A DNA stretch of 64,000 nt from CAVVGB01 sp963747715 (GCA_963747715.1 CAVVGB010000003.1:186001-250000); one strand, 5' to 3'. Counted from the stretch's first letter, positions 16,557 through 25,232 are shown. Made by a program: numbers and translations. The notes: generated from the letters alone by a model not told the origin.

Positions 16557-17827
16557 AGGCGGTTGTGGTCGGCGGCGGGCTCGCGGGCCTGTCCGCCGCA
16601 CTCGACCTGGTCGACGCCGGTCACGAAGTCACCCTGCTCGAAGCGCGTCCGACGCTTGGCGGCGCGGTCCAGACCTTGCCTCGCCGGGACGGCGATCCGG
16701 AGCCTCCGCCGGACAACGGGCAACACATCGCGCTCGGGTGTTTCACCGAGTACCTGCGCTTTCTGACGCGGATCGGCAGCGCTGATGCGGTCCGGCGCCT
16801 GAAGCTGTCGCTTTCTGTGATCGGAGAGGACGGCTCGGTCGGGACGATCGGACCCGGACCGCTTGCGTTGCTTCGGTATCCCCATCTGTCCCTGTCCGAG
16901 CGCGTTGCGGTTGCACGAGTCGGGCGCAGGCTCGGGAAGCTCTCGCCATCGGAGCACGACGATGTCACGTTCGCCGAGCTCCTTCGCGATCTGGGTCAGT
17001 CGCAGGCTGCGATCGACCGTTTCTGGGACGTCTTCATCCGGCCCGCGCTCAATCTGCGAAGCGACGAGGCAAGCGCCGCGCTCGGCATCTTCACCGTGCA
17101 GACCGCGCTCCTTGGTGAGCGTGACGCGAGCGACCTCGTCCTTCCCGCGGCGCCGCTCGGGGAGATGCACGGCGAGGCGGCGGGCGAGGCGCTGCGGGAT
17201 GCGGGCGCGACGGTGCGGACAGGCGTCCGCGTTGCTTCGCTCGGGGAGCGGGCCGTCGTGCTCGCGGACGGGGAGATGGTCGAGGGCGACGTCTTCGTCG
17301 TGGCTGTGCCCTGGTCGGAGTCCGCGCGTCTGCTCGAGGAGCCGGAACCGCCGCTCGACGAGTCGCCGATCGTGAGCGTGCACTTCCTCTTCGACCGCGC
17401 CATCCTCGGGCCCCCGCTCGCTGCGCTGATCGGGAGCTCTGCGCACTGGGTGTTCGACCGGGGACGGCTTACCGGTCACCTCCCCGCGAGCGGTCAATAC
17501 CTGACGGTCGTCTCGAGCGGTGTGCCCGACCTGCTTGCACTGCGCGGGCGGGAGCTGGTCGATCTCATGGCGTCCGAATTGACTGCGCGGTTCGGCCGCG
17601 CCGAGCTCCTTTGGTCCCGCATCAGCCGCGAGCCGGGGGCGACCTTCGCCGGACGCCCTGGGACAGCCTCGTCGCGGCCTGACGCACAGACAGCGCGGCC
17701 GAACGTCTCGCGCGCGGGCGCGTGGACCCAAACGGGCTGGCCGGCGACGATGGAGGGAGCGATCCGCAGCGGCCGCGCAGCGGCGCGCGTACTCTCCGCT
17801 TCGCCTCAAAAGGCGGAGGCCGCGTGA
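16553..17827 (+). CDS. hpnE: hydroxysqualene dehydroxylase HpnE
   Basis: A 424-residue FAD-dependent amine-oxidase-fold protein that reduces hydroxysqualene to squalene. The N-terminus carries the dinucleotide motif VVVGGGLAGLSAALDL and an acidic EARPTLGG loop, then NGQHIALGCFTEYLRFL. The C-terminus has the FAD-binding GAWTQTGWPATMEGAIRSG. It starts with GTG at 16553 overlapping the hpnD stop (GTGA). The three-enzyme HpnCDE route replaces a single squalene synthase. The 102-base gap before shc is the only sizeable one inside the operon's first half. Confidence 0.93.
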   Translation: MKAVVVGGGLAGLSAALDLVDAGHEVTLLEARPTLGGAVQTLPRRDGDPEPPPDNGQHIALGCFTEYLRFLTRIGSADAVRRLKLSLSVIGEDGSVGTIGPGPLALLRYPHLSLSERVAVARVGRRLGKLSPSEHDDVTFAELLRDLGQSQAAIDRFWDVFIRPALNLRSDEASAALGIFTVQTALLGERDASDLVLPAAPLGEMHGEAAGEALRDAGATVRTGVRVASLGERAVVLADGEMVEGDVFVVAVPWSESARLLEEPEPPLDESPIVSVHFLFDRAILGPPLAALIGSSAHWVFDRGRLTGHLPASGQYLTVVSSGVPDLLALRGRELVDLMASELTARFGRAELLWSRISREPGATFAGRPGTASSRPDAQTARPNVSRAGAWTQTGWPATMEGAIRSGRAAARVLSASPQKAEAA

Positions 17828-17929
17828 GCAGCGCCGTTTTAGGGGGACGCGCCCATCCCACCTCCCGCTTCGAGCGTATCGTGCGCGCATGCGAACGTGG
17901 GGCGCGCAAGGCGACGCGAAGCGACCGCA

Positions 17930-19804
17930 ATGCGCCGGGACGGTGACCGCGTGACCGTCGCGGTCGGCACCGATCTCGACCGCACACTCGACGCCGGCGC
18001 CGAGTACCTCCTGTCTCTGCAGAAACCGGGCGGTTGGTGGGTCGGCGAGCTCGAGTCGAACGTGACCATGACCGCGCAGTGGCTCTTCGTGCTCGAGTTC
18101 CTTCGGCTACGCGACGAGGACACGACGAAAAAGCTCGCCAACGAACTGCTGGCGCGCCAACGCGACGACGGGTTGTGGTCGATCTATTGGGACGGAGAGC
18201 CCGACCTCCCGGCGACGCTCGAGTCGTACGCGGCGCTGCGAATAGCCGGCCTCGACGCCGATGATCCACGTCTCGCACCCGCGCGCAGCTTCATCGAGGA
18301 GCGCGGTGGCATCGGTGGTGCGCGCGTCTTCACGCGCATGTGGCTCGCATTGCTCGGCCAGTGGGACTGGGACGAGATTCCCGAGATCCCGCCCGAGCTC
18401 GCCCTCCTACCGCCTTGGAGCCCGCTGTCTGTCTACACGTTCGCGTGCTGGGCGCGGCAGACCATGGTCGCGCTCTCAGTCTGCCGCCACTACAAGCCCA
18501 CTCACCGCCTGCCGCCCGGCCGCGGCTGTGAGGAGCTAGACCTCGGGCCCCAGCCGCGACCGCGCTCGCCTCTTCAACTCGGCGACCGCTTGCTGGCGCG
18601 TTACCACGCGCAGCCGTTCCGACCGGGCCGCGAGCGTGCGCTCGCGTACGCGGAGCGCTGGATCATCGACCGGCAGGAGCTGGACGGCTCGTGGGGCGGG
18701 ATCCAGCCGCCATGGGTGTGGTCGATGGTCGCCCTCGTGTGCCGCGGCCACGGTCTCGACTCGCCATACGTCCGGCGCGCGCTCGACGGCTGGAAGCGGT
18801 TTCTCGTCGAGGACGGCGATCGGCTCCGACCCGAGGCGTGTCAGTCACCGGTGTGGGACACCGGTCTCGCCCTGCTCGCGCTGCGCGCTGCAGGGGTCCC
18901 CGCCGACGAGCCCGCGCTCACGCGTGCCGGCGACTGGCTCGTGAACGAGGAGATCCGCGCGCGCGGCGACTGGTCCGTTCGTCTACCCGGAGCCGAGCCC
19001 GGCGGCTGGGCGTTCGAGTACGACAACGACCTCTATCCCGACATCGACGACGCCGCCATCGTCGGCATCGCCCTGAACGAAATGGGGATGGGCCGCCCGG
19101 CCGTCCAGCGAGCGTCCCGCTGGATGGCGGCAATGCAGTGCTCAAACGGCGGGTGGGGGGCGTTCGACAAGGACAACGACGCGGGTTGGCTCTACTCGCT
19201 GCCCTTCTGCGACTTCGGCGCGGTCATCGACCCGCCCTCGCCCGACGTGACGGCCCACGTTGTTGAGTTACTCGCGCGCGAGAACGGTTTCGAGGAGAGC
19301 GTGCGCCGCGGCGTCGAGTACCTGGTGCGGGCGCAAGAACCGGACGGATCGTGGTTCGGCCGCTGGGGAGTCAACTACGTCTACGGCGCCGGCGCCGTGC
19401 TGCCCGCCCTTCGGAACGCCGGCTTCAGGCCCGGGCATCCCGTGATGAAGCGCGCCCTCGCGTGGCTCGAGCGCGTGCAGAACGACGACGGCGGCTTCGG
19501 CGAGGACTGCCGCTCGTACAACTCCGGAGCGGACGGGATCGCGTGGCGGGGCCGTGGCGTCTCGACGCCTTCACAAACGGCGTGGGCCTTGCTGGGCTTC
19601 GAAGCGGCCGGCCAGGCGAGCTCACCCGCCGCGACGCGCGCCGTCAGATGGCTCGCCGAGAACCAGCGCGCCGACGGCGGGTGGGACGAGGAGCACTTCA
19701 CGGGGACGGGCTTCCCGCGCGACTTCCTCATCAACTACCACCTGTACCGCATGGTGTGGCCCGTGTGGGCGCTCGGTCGCGTGCGCGAGGCGCTGCGCCG
19801 CTGA
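17930..19804 (+). CDS. shc: squalene-hopene cyclase
   Basis: A 624-residue triterpene cyclase that converts squalene to hopene/hopanol at the membrane. The catalytic acid motif is DIDD, with its first Asp near residue 371, in YPDIDDAAIVG. Several QW repeats are visible (QKPGGWWVGELESN, QEADG-type QELDGSWGG, QCSNGGWGAFD, QEPDGSWFGRWG, NQRADGGWDEEHFTG). The YSLPFCDFGAVIDPPSPDVTAHV region lines the active site. ATG 17930 is chosen; GTG at 17951 is also possible, and an earlier in-frame start at 17897 is less likely. The stop overlaps hpnA as CTGA. Confidence 0.94.
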   Translation: MRRDGDRVTVAVGTDLDRTLDAGAEYLLSLQKPGGWWVGELESNVTMTAQWLFVLEFLRLRDEDTTKKLANELLARQRDDGLWSIYWDGEPDLPATLESYAALRIAGLDADDPRLAPARSFIEERGGIGGARVFTRMWLALLGQWDWDEIPEIPPELALLPPWSPLSVYTFACWARQTMVALSVCRHYKPTHRLPPGRGCEELDLGPQPRPRSPLQLGDRLLARYHAQPFRPGRERALAYAERWIIDRQELDGSWGGIQPPWVWSMVALVCRGHGLDSPYVRRALDGWKRFLVEDGDRLRPEACQSPVWDTGLALLALRAAGVPADEPALTRAGDWLVNEEIRARGDWSVRLPGAEPGGWAFEYDNDLYPDIDDAAIVGIALNEMGMGRPAVQRASRWMAAMQCSNGGWGAFDKDNDAGWLYSLPFCDFGAVIDPPSPDVTAHVVELLARENGFEESVRRGVEYLVRAQEPDGSWFGRWGVNYVYGAGAVLPALRNAGFRPGHPVMKRALAWLERVQNDDGGFGEDCRSYNSGADGIAWRGRGVSTPSQTAWALLGFEAAGQASSPAATRAVRWLAENQRADGGWDEEHFTGTGFPRDFLINYHLYRMVWPVWALGRVREALRR

Positions 19805-20688
19805 AAATTTTCGTCACCGGCGCGTCCGGCTTCGTGGGCAGTCACGTCGCGAGGGAGTTGCGCGAGTGCGGCGCCGACGTGGAGGGCGAGCGCGTCGACC
19901 TGCTCGACCCTCGCGCGCTCCAGCGCGCGATGGCTGGAAAGGACGCGGTCGTTCACGTTGCGGCTCTTTACAGCTACGACGCCGACCCGGCGCTGATCAA
20001 ACGGGTGAACGTGGAGGGGACCGAGAACGTGCTTGACGCCTGCGCGCGGGCCGGGATCGGACGCATCGTCTTCACGAGCACGGCGGGCACCTGCGGCCCC
20101 GTTGCCGGTCGCCCTGCGACCGAGGAGGACGCGCCGCCGGCCTGGGAGCTCTCGGTGCCGTACAAGCGCACGAAGCTCGCGGCTGAGCGGCTCGCGCTCG
20201 AGGCCGGCGCGATCGTCGTCAACCCGACGACCCCGGTCGGCGAGGGAGACCGGAAGCCGACGCCGACAGGCCGGATGATCGCGGGTGTCGCCCGCGGACG
20301 GATCCGCGGCTTCGTCGCAACGACCGGCCTGAACGTCGTCGACGTCCGCGATGTCGCCCGCGGCCACGCTCTCGCGCTCGAGCACGGTCGTCCCCGCGAG
20401 CGCTACCTGCTCGGCGGCGTCAACCTGCCGCTCGAGGAGCTTTTCGCTGCACTTGCAGACCTTGCGGGACGTGGTCGGCCCAACATCCGGGTCCCTTATG
20501 CTTTCGCCTTGGCCGCGGGCAAGGCAGGATTTGTCAACGAGGACGAGGTGCGCCTGGCACGCTTGCCCATGTACTTCTCGTCCCAGAAGGCGGAAGATCT
20601 GCTCGGCTACGCGCCGGGGCCGGTAGAGCCGGCGCTCGCCCGCGCCGTGGCCGAGGCAGTAGGAAAGGACGGGAAGGGACGAGCATGA
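19801..20688 (+). CDS. hpnA: hopanoid-associated sugar epimerase HpnA, apparent CTG start
   Basis: A 295-residue extended SDR (NAD-dependent epimerase/dehydratase) with the FVTGASGFVGSHVARELR Rossmann start and the active-site pair seen in VPYKRTKLAAE (Tyr-x-x-x-Lys). HpnA is a standard member of hopanoid clusters, thought to act on side-chain sugars. The family's opening residues MK(I/V)FVTGA align with a CTG at 19801 that overlaps the shc stop (CTGA). No ATG, GTG or TTG lies close upstream in frame, so this seems to be a genuine rare CTG start. The end overlaps hpnH (ATGA). Confidence 0.9.
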   Translation: MKIFVTGASGFVGSHVARELRECGADVEGERVDLLDPRALQRAMAGKDAVVHVAALYSYDADPALIKRVNVEGTENVLDACARAGIGRIVFTSTAGTCGPVAGRPATEEDAPPAWELSVPYKRTKLAAERLALEAGAIVVNPTTPVGEGDRKPTPTGRMIAGVARGRIRGFVATTGLNVVDVRDVARGHALALEHGRPRERYLLGGVNLPLEELFAALADLAGRGRPNIRVPYAFALAAGKAGFVNEDEVRLARLPMYFSSQKAEDLLGYAPGPVEPALARAVAEAVGKDGKGRA

Positions 20689-21680
20689 AGTTTCCGCTTC
20701 GCAGCACCGTGCAGATCGGTCGCTACGTCGCTTCGCAGCGGGGCGAGCGCTACCCGCTCGTGATCATGCTCGAGCCCACTCTCGGCTGCAACATCGCCTG
20801 CATCGGCTGCGGGAAGATCCGCGAGTACGAGTCCAACAAGGCGCGCCTGACCGTCGAGGAGTGTCTTCAGTCCGCGGTCGAGTGCCCGGCCCCTGTCATC
20901 TCCGTGTGCGGCGGCGAGCCTCTCATCTTCAAGGGAATCGAAGACGTGGTCGGCGGCTTCCTCGAGATGAAGCGCAACGTTCAGCTCTGCACGAACGCGC
21001 TTCGCCTCGTCGACATGCTCCCGAAGTTCACGCCGAACCCGCGCCTGACGTTCGTCGTCCATCTCGACGGCATGAAGGAGATCCACGACTACATCTGCGA
21101 CTACCCGGGTCTCTGGGACGTGGCCGTGGACGCGATCAAGACCGCGCGCGAGGCCGGCTTCCGCGTCACGACGAACACGACGATCTTCAAGGAGACGTCG
21201 ATCGAGGACGTCATCGAGATGATGGAGTACCTGACGAGCGAGATCGGGATCGACGGCATGCTCGTCGCGCCCGGCTACCAGTATTCGCAGATCGACCCGA
21301 ACCTCACGATGACGCGCAGCGAGCACGAGGACAAGTTCCGGAAGATCCGCGTGGCAGTCCGGCAGAAGGGCTACCGCTGGCTCGCCAGCCCGGTCTACCA
21401 GGACTTCCTAACGGGCGAGCGCAAGCTTCCGTGCGCGCCGTGGGGGTCGGTGACGCGCAACCCGTACGGCTGGAAGGGCCCGTGCTATCTCTTGACGGAC
21501 GGGATCTTCCCGACGTACGAGGCACTCATGGACGGAGTCGAATGGGAACGGTACGGGCCCGGCAACGACCATCGCTGCGAGCACTGCGGCATTCACTCGG
21601 GCTTCGAGCCGTCCGCGACGATCGCAACCACCTCGAGTCTCAAGGAGTCGGTGCGAAGTCTCGCGTGGACGCTCCGCTGA
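20685..21680 (+). CDS. hpnH: adenosyl-hopene transferase HpnH (radical SAM)
   Basis: A 331-residue B12-type radical SAM enzyme that adds the 5'-deoxyadenosyl group to diploptene, the first step to C35 hopanoids. The cluster-binding Cys35-x3-Cys39-x2-Cys42 is seen in LGCNIACIGCGKI, followed by the CGGEPLI motif. The GYQYSQIDPN and CAPWGSVTRNPYGWKGPCYLL segments are HpnH-specific. The start at ATG 20685 overlaps the hpnA stop (ATGA). The 3' end overlaps hpnG by 16 bases. Confidence 0.95.
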   Translation: MKFPLRSTVQIGRYVASQRGERYPLVIMLEPTLGCNIACIGCGKIREYESNKARLTVEECLQSAVECPAPVISVCGGEPLIFKGIEDVVGGFLEMKRNVQLCTNALRLVDMLPKFTPNPRLTFVVHLDGMKEIHDYICDYPGLWDVAVDAIKTAREAGFRVTTNTTIFKETSIEDVIEMMEYLTSEIGIDGMLVAPGYQYSQIDPNLTMTRSEHEDKFRKIRVAVRQKGYRWLASPVYQDFLTGERKLPCAPWGSVTRNPYGWKGPCYLLTDGIFPTYEALMDGVEWERYGPGNDHRCEHCGIHSGFEPSATIATTSSLKESVRSLAWTLR

Positions 21681-22243
21681 CCCTGGCCTGCGCGCTCGCA
21701 GTCGAGGAGAAGGTGGCGCGTAAAGCCGGTGCGCGTGCAGCGCGAGTCGGTCTCGGCGCGCGCCTCCCTTTGCCCGACGGGCCGCTCGTGTCGTTTGGCT
21801 TCGCAGGCAGTCTCGACCCTCGCCTCCGGCCGGGCACGCTCGTGACCGCGAGGAAGGTCGTCGACCTCTCAGGCGCGACGTTGTGGGAGGGCGCGCCTCT
21901 CGCCGTTGCCGGTGCCGAGCCCGTCGTCATTTGCGCCGCGACCGAGGTGACCGACGGACGCGCGCGCGAGACGGTCGCCTCGTCGAGCGGGGCGGGAGCG
22001 GTCGACCTCGAAAGCGGCGCGCTCGCCCGATCAGGCAGGCTTGTAGGAGTCGTGCGCGCCATTTCCGACTCCGCCGACCGCCCGCTCGGCCGGCTCGCCA
22101 CCGCGGCCCGGGCCGACGGCAGCACCGATTACCGGGCGGTCGCGCTCGCGTTTGTCAGGCAGCCGGTCACTTCGGTCCGCGTCGCGCTGGCCGCGCGCCG
22201 CGCCATGGGCGGCCTGCGCCGCGCTGCGGAGGCGCTGCGATGA
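21665..22243 (+). CDS. hpnG: adenosylhopane nucleosidase HpnG-like phosphorylase
   Basis: A 192-residue nucleoside phosphorylase/nucleosidase-like protein in the position of HpnG, which removes adenine from adenosylhopane. Seen are VSFGFAGSLDPRLRPGTLV (the family's phosphate/ribose loop), VVDLSGATLWEG and SSGAGAVDLESGALA (the usual DMES motif reads DLES). Starts at GTG 21665 inside hpnH; an in-frame CTG at 21677 overlapping the hpnH stop is an alternative. The stop overlaps ispH (ATGA). The protein is short and somewhat divergent, so the assignment leans on context. Confidence 0.85.
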   Translation: MDAPLTLACALAVEEKVARKAGARAARVGLGARLPLPDGPLVSFGFAGSLDPRLRPGTLVTARKVVDLSGATLWEGAPLAVAGAEPVVICAATEVTDGRARETVASSSGAGAVDLESGALARSGRLVGVVRAISDSADRPLGRLATAARADGSTDYRAVALAFVRQPVTSVRVALAARRAMGGLRRAAEALR

Positions 22244-23166
22244 GCAAGCGAGTTCTCGTCGCTAGCCCGCGCAGCTTCTGCGCCGGCGTCGTGCGGGCGA
22301 TCGACATCGTCGAAAAACTGCTCGAGAAGCACGGGCCTCCCGTCTATGTGCGGCATGAGATCGTCCACAACGTCCACGTCGTCCGCGACCTCGAGGCTCG
22401 CGGCGCCGTCTTCGTCAAGTCGGAGGACGACGTGCCCGAGGGCCAAATCGTGGTCCTGTCCGCGCACGGCGTGGCGCCGCAGGTGTACGAGCGCTGCCGC
22501 GAGCGCGGCCTCCGGATCGTCGATGCGGTTTGCCCGCTCGTCTCCAAGGTCCACGCGGAGGCACGGCGGTACGCCGGACGCGGCTTCAAGATCGCGCTCG
22601 TCGGCCACGCGGGGCACGTCGAGGTCGAGGGGACGATGGGCGAGGCGCCGGATTCCATCCTCCTCGTCGAGACGCCGGAGGATGCGCGCGCGCTCGAGCT
22701 CGAAGAGGGCCGCCCGCTTGCGTACCTCACGCAGACGACGCTCTCGCTCGACGACACGTCTGAGGTCGTGGACGCATTGCGCGAGCGTGTGCCAGATCTG
22801 ATCGGGCCGCCCTCGGCGGACATCTGTTACGCGACGCAGAACAGGCAGGACGCCGTCAAGCGGATCTGCGAAGAGGCCTCGCTCGTCCTCGTCGTCGGGT
22901 CGAAGACGAGCTCGAACGCAAGCCGCCTCGTCGAGGTCGCGCACAGCCGTGGCGCCGACGCGTATCTGATCGACGACGAGACCGACCTCGAGTCGGCCTG
23001 GCTCGAGGGCCACGAGACCGTCGGCCTCACGGCAGGTGCTTCCTCTCCGGAAGTCCTTGTCGACCGCGTCATCGAGCGGCTCGCGCAGTTCGGGTTCGAC
23101 GAGCGCGAAGACATCGAGATCGCGCGCGAAGACGTTTTCTTCCGCCTTCCCGCAGAACTCCGCTAA
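22240..23166 (+). CDS. ispH: 4-hydroxy-3-methylbut-2-enyl diphosphate reductase (IspH)
   Basis: A 308-residue iron-sulfur enzyme of the MEP isoprenoid pathway that forms IPP and DMAPP. The three cluster Cys are visible: SFCAGVVRAI (Cys14), VDAVCPLVSKVH and ADICYATQNRQ. RHEIVHNVHVV, LSAHGVAP and VVGSKTSSNASRLVEVA are classical IspH segments. Coupled to hpnG by ATGA. Its presence here ties supply of C5 units to hopanoid synthesis. Another ispH may exist elsewhere in the genome; this cannot be seen here. Confidence 0.95.
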   Translation: MSKRVLVASPRSFCAGVVRAIDIVEKLLEKHGPPVYVRHEIVHNVHVVRDLEARGAVFVKSEDDVPEGQIVVLSAHGVAPQVYERCRERGLRIVDAVCPLVSKVHAEARRYAGRGFKIALVGHAGHVEVEGTMGEAPDSILLVETPEDARALELEEGRPLAYLTQTTLSLDDTSEVVDALRERVPDLIGPPSADICYATQNRQDAVKRICEEASLVLVVGSKTSSNASRLVEVAHSRGADAYLIDDETDLESAWLEGHETVGLTAGASSPEVLVDRVIERLAQFGFDEREDIEIAREDVFFRLPAELR

Positions 23167-23175
23167 CTTCAGTAG

Positions 23176-24003
23176 ATGGAGATCACGGTGGCCTACCCGG
23201 GCCGCGACGGCGCGCATTCGGCGGCCGCCTGCGACCGGCTCTTCCCGGACGGCGCCGAGCTGACGCCGCTCCCGAGCTTCACCGCGGTCGTGGCGGCGGC
23301 GACGCGCGGCGAGGTCCATTTCGGGGTCCTTCCGATCGAGAGCTCGCTCACCGGCCCCGTCGCCGAGACACACGACTTGCTCTACGACTCGTCGCTCTCG
23401 ATCACCGGCGAGACCGTGCTTGCCATCCGCCACTGCCTCGCCGGCGTCGAGGACGTACCCCTCGAGGCGATCCGCGTCGTTCGCTCGCATCCCGCCGCGC
23501 TCGACCAGTGCCGCCGCCTGCTGGCGGGCATGCCGTGGGCGACGGCGATCGCGGCCGCGACGACGGCCGACGCCGCCCACGAGGTCGCCGACCGCAAGGA
23601 CCCGAGCGAGGCCGCTATCGCGAGCGAGCGCGCCGCGCAGATGTACGGCCTCGTCGTTCTCGCCGGCGACGTGGGCGACCACCCGGAGGCGTACACGCGC
23701 TTCGTCTCGGTCGCCCCGTACACCCGGATCGACCGCGCGCCGGGCGAGTGGAGGACGGCCTTCTCGTTCATCACCGACCACGAGCCGGGCGCCCTCCACC
23801 GGGCGATCGAACCGTTCGGGCGACACAGCCTCGACCTCGTTCAGCTCGTCTCGCGCCCGATCCCGGCAACGCCGTGGCGCTACCGCTTCGACGCCGTCCT
23901 CGCCGGGCATCCGCACGACGACGTCGTGACGGAGACGCTCGCCGAGGTCTCACGCCTCACGCGCGAGCTACGCGTCTTCGGCTCCTACCCCGCGCATGGC
24001 TGA
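23176..24003 (+). CDS. pheA: prephenate dehydratase (ACT-domain)
   Basis: A 275-residue protein with a periplasmic-binding-like catalytic domain and a C-terminal ACT domain. The catalytic Thr-Arg-Phe motif is seen in AYTRFVSVA, the earlier LPIESSLTGPV replaces the usual ENS..G.V, and TAFSFITDHEPGALHRAIEPF opens the ACT domain that binds phenylalanine. It converts prephenate to phenylpyruvate. The N-terminal glycine loop (YPGRDGAHSAAA) departs from the common GPxGTFS. It follows ispH after 9 bases, so it is probably cotranscribed with the hopanoid operon. Its 3' end overlaps a convergent small gene. Confidence 0.88.
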   Translation: MEITVAYPGRDGAHSAAACDRLFPDGAELTPLPSFTAVVAAATRGEVHFGVLPIESSLTGPVAETHDLLYDSSLSITGETVLAIRHCLAGVEDVPLEAIRVVRSHPAALDQCRRLLAGMPWATAIAAATTADAAHEVADRKDPSEAAIASERAAQMYGLVVLAGDVGDHPEAYTRFVSVAPYTRIDRAPGEWRTAFSFITDHEPGALHRAIEPFGRHSLDLVQLVSRPIPATPWRYRFDAVLAGHPHDDVVTETLAEVSRLTRELRVFGSYPAHG

Positions 24004-24135
24004 GATCTCCTCCTCGGCTGGATCGACGACGACGTCGACGAACCAGCCGATCAGGAAGAGGATCATCAGGATCACGAGCACCGCCGCCGCCAGCTTCCAG
24101 ACGAACCACGCCACGGCACGCACGCGCCGGATCAC
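23968..24135 (-). CDS. single-helix membrane protein (55 aa)
   Basis: A 55-residue protein from GTG 24135, which overlaps the stop of the secreted protein gene (GTGA). One strong hydrophobic helix (about residues 8-33, ending FLIGWFVDVVV) is followed by an acidic tail. The coupling to the upstream gene supports it. It overlaps the end of the convergent prephenate dehydratase gene by 36 bases. Function unknown. Confidence 0.6.
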   Translation of the reverse strand: MIRRVRAVAWFVWKLAAAVLVILMILFLIGWFVDVVVDPAEEEISAMRGVGAEDA

Positions 24136-24560
24136 ATGCCCGTCCTCGCTGTATACGTCCCGTCCGCGTGCGCCCAGATGCGTACCCACGGGTGATCGAC
24201 ACGCCAGCAGCCGAACTTCCAGAAACAGTTGGAGAACTTCCCCTGGCGAAACGAGTAGTGGCCGCTCGTTTTGACGCGGCAGCACCACGTGTACGGATAG
24301 CCCGCTGCGGCCGTCACGCCGCCGTATCTGATCGCGTGTGCGTCGACATCACTGACGTACGTGTAGACGCGCGTGGACGTGATGCGCGGGTACCTCCAGC
24401 ACCAACGCTTCACCTGGTGGAACTTGAAGACGACGAAGCCAAGGGGGCTGCGGGCGACGCGGGCGACGTCGACCGAGCGGCACCCGGAGCGCGAGGCGTC
24501 GGCCTGGGCAGGGAACGAAACGATGCCCGCGACGAGCGCGAGTAGGAGAAACCGTCTCAC
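24132..24560 (-). CDS. small secreted Cys/Trp-rich protein of unknown function
   Basis: A 142-residue protein with a clear signal peptide: RR, a hydrophobic core FLLLALVAGIVSF and an AQA cleavage site near residue 20. The mature part has six Cys and seven Trp residues, concentrated in RWCWRYP, YTWCCRV and NCFWKFGCWRVDHPW, suggesting a disulfide-stabilised beta fold outside the cell. I do not recognise the family. Start GTG 24560 lies after an AAGGAGG ribosome binding site; an ATG 4 bases upstream is out of frame. It is coupled to the 55-residue membrane protein. Confidence 0.72.
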   Translation of the reverse strand: MRRFLLLALVAGIVSFPAQADASRSGCRSVDVARVARSPLGFVVFKFHQVKRWCWRYPRITSTRVYTYVSDVDAHAIRYGGVTAAAGYPYTWCCRVKTSGHYSFRQGKFSNCFWKFGCWRVDHPWVRIWAHADGTYTARTGM

Positions 24561-24631
24561 TCATGCGCCACCTCCTTCCGCCCAAGCGGTCGCGGGCATC
24601 GGGTCCTCGCCGACCGTAGCGCGCGGAGGCG

Positions 24632-24657
24632 CAAAAAACTTCGTCCTTTTCGGACGA
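24632..24657 (-). terminator. rho-independent terminator of the thioredoxin/HDAC operon
   Basis: On the minus strand a 6-bp stem (TCGTCC / GGACGA, loop GAAAA; plus-strand 24641-24657) is followed after 2-3 bases by six T residues (plus-strand A run 24633-24638). It begins about 12 bases after the stop of the thioredoxin-TPR gene and so ends that minus-strand operon. Confidence 0.75.
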
Positions 24658-24668
24658 GTGTGGAGCGC

Positions 24669-25232
24669 TTAGTAGAGAGTCGTCGCGAGCCGGCGGCGGT
24701 AGTTCTCGCTCACCGGATCGTGCTGGCCGAGCTCGTCGAAGATCGCGACCATGACCTCGCGCAGGCGCGTCTTCCGCTCGGCGTCGGCCTCCGCCACTTC
24801 GCCCATGAGCCACTCGAGGGCGCGCTCGTAGTCCTGCTCGGCCAGTGGGCCGAGAATCTCCGGAAACTCGCCGCTCGCTTGCAGCTCCTCGAAGAGCCGC
24901 TCGCCGGCCGACGGGCCGGAGAGCGAGTCGAGGAACGCAGCGACGGCGGGCTTCGGTTGGGCGCCGACGAACTCGCTCACGAGGCGCCCGTTCTTGAAGG
25001 CCTTCACGGCCGGGATCCCGCGCACGTCGTAGCGGGCCGAGAGCCCGGGATTCTGGTCGACGTCGACCTTGGCGAGAACGACCTGACCGTCACGCTCTTC
25101 AACCGCCTGCTCGAGCACGGGCCCGAGCGCGAGGCATGGCCCGCACCAACCGGCCCAGAAGTCGACCACGACCGGCACGGTCTTCGACCGCTCGATCACG
25201 TCCTGTTCGAATGTCGTCTCGGTTACTTCCAT
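24669..25232 (-). CDS. thioredoxin-TPR protein, CnoX/YbbN family
   Basis: A 187-residue protein with an N-terminal thioredoxin domain (about 1-105) carrying a redox-active WCGPC (Cys30, Cys33) and the cis-Pro loop VRGIPAVKAF. A C-terminal helical TPR-like domain (about 110-187, with QDYERALEWLMGEVAEAD) follows. This architecture is that of the chaperedoxin CnoX (YbbN). The E. coli protein has a degenerate active site, whereas this one keeps both Cys and should be redox-active, as in several other bacteria. Its ATG at 25232 shares a base with the HDAC gene's stop. Last gene of the operon. Confidence 0.88.
   Translation of the reverse strand: MEVTETTFEQDVIERSKTVPVVVDFWAGWCGPCLALGPVLEQAVEERDGQVVLAKVDVDQNPGLSARYDVRGIPAVKAFKNGRLVSEFVGAQPKPAVAAFLDSLSGPSAGERLFEELQASGEFPEILGPLAEQDYERALEWLMGEVAEADAERKTRLREVMVAIFDELGQHDPVSENYRRRLATTLY

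Noticed and set aside
22129..23916. 595-codon open frame antisense to hpnG, ispH and pheA
   Set aside because: It runs across three recognised genes on the other strand and has no family resemblance of its own.
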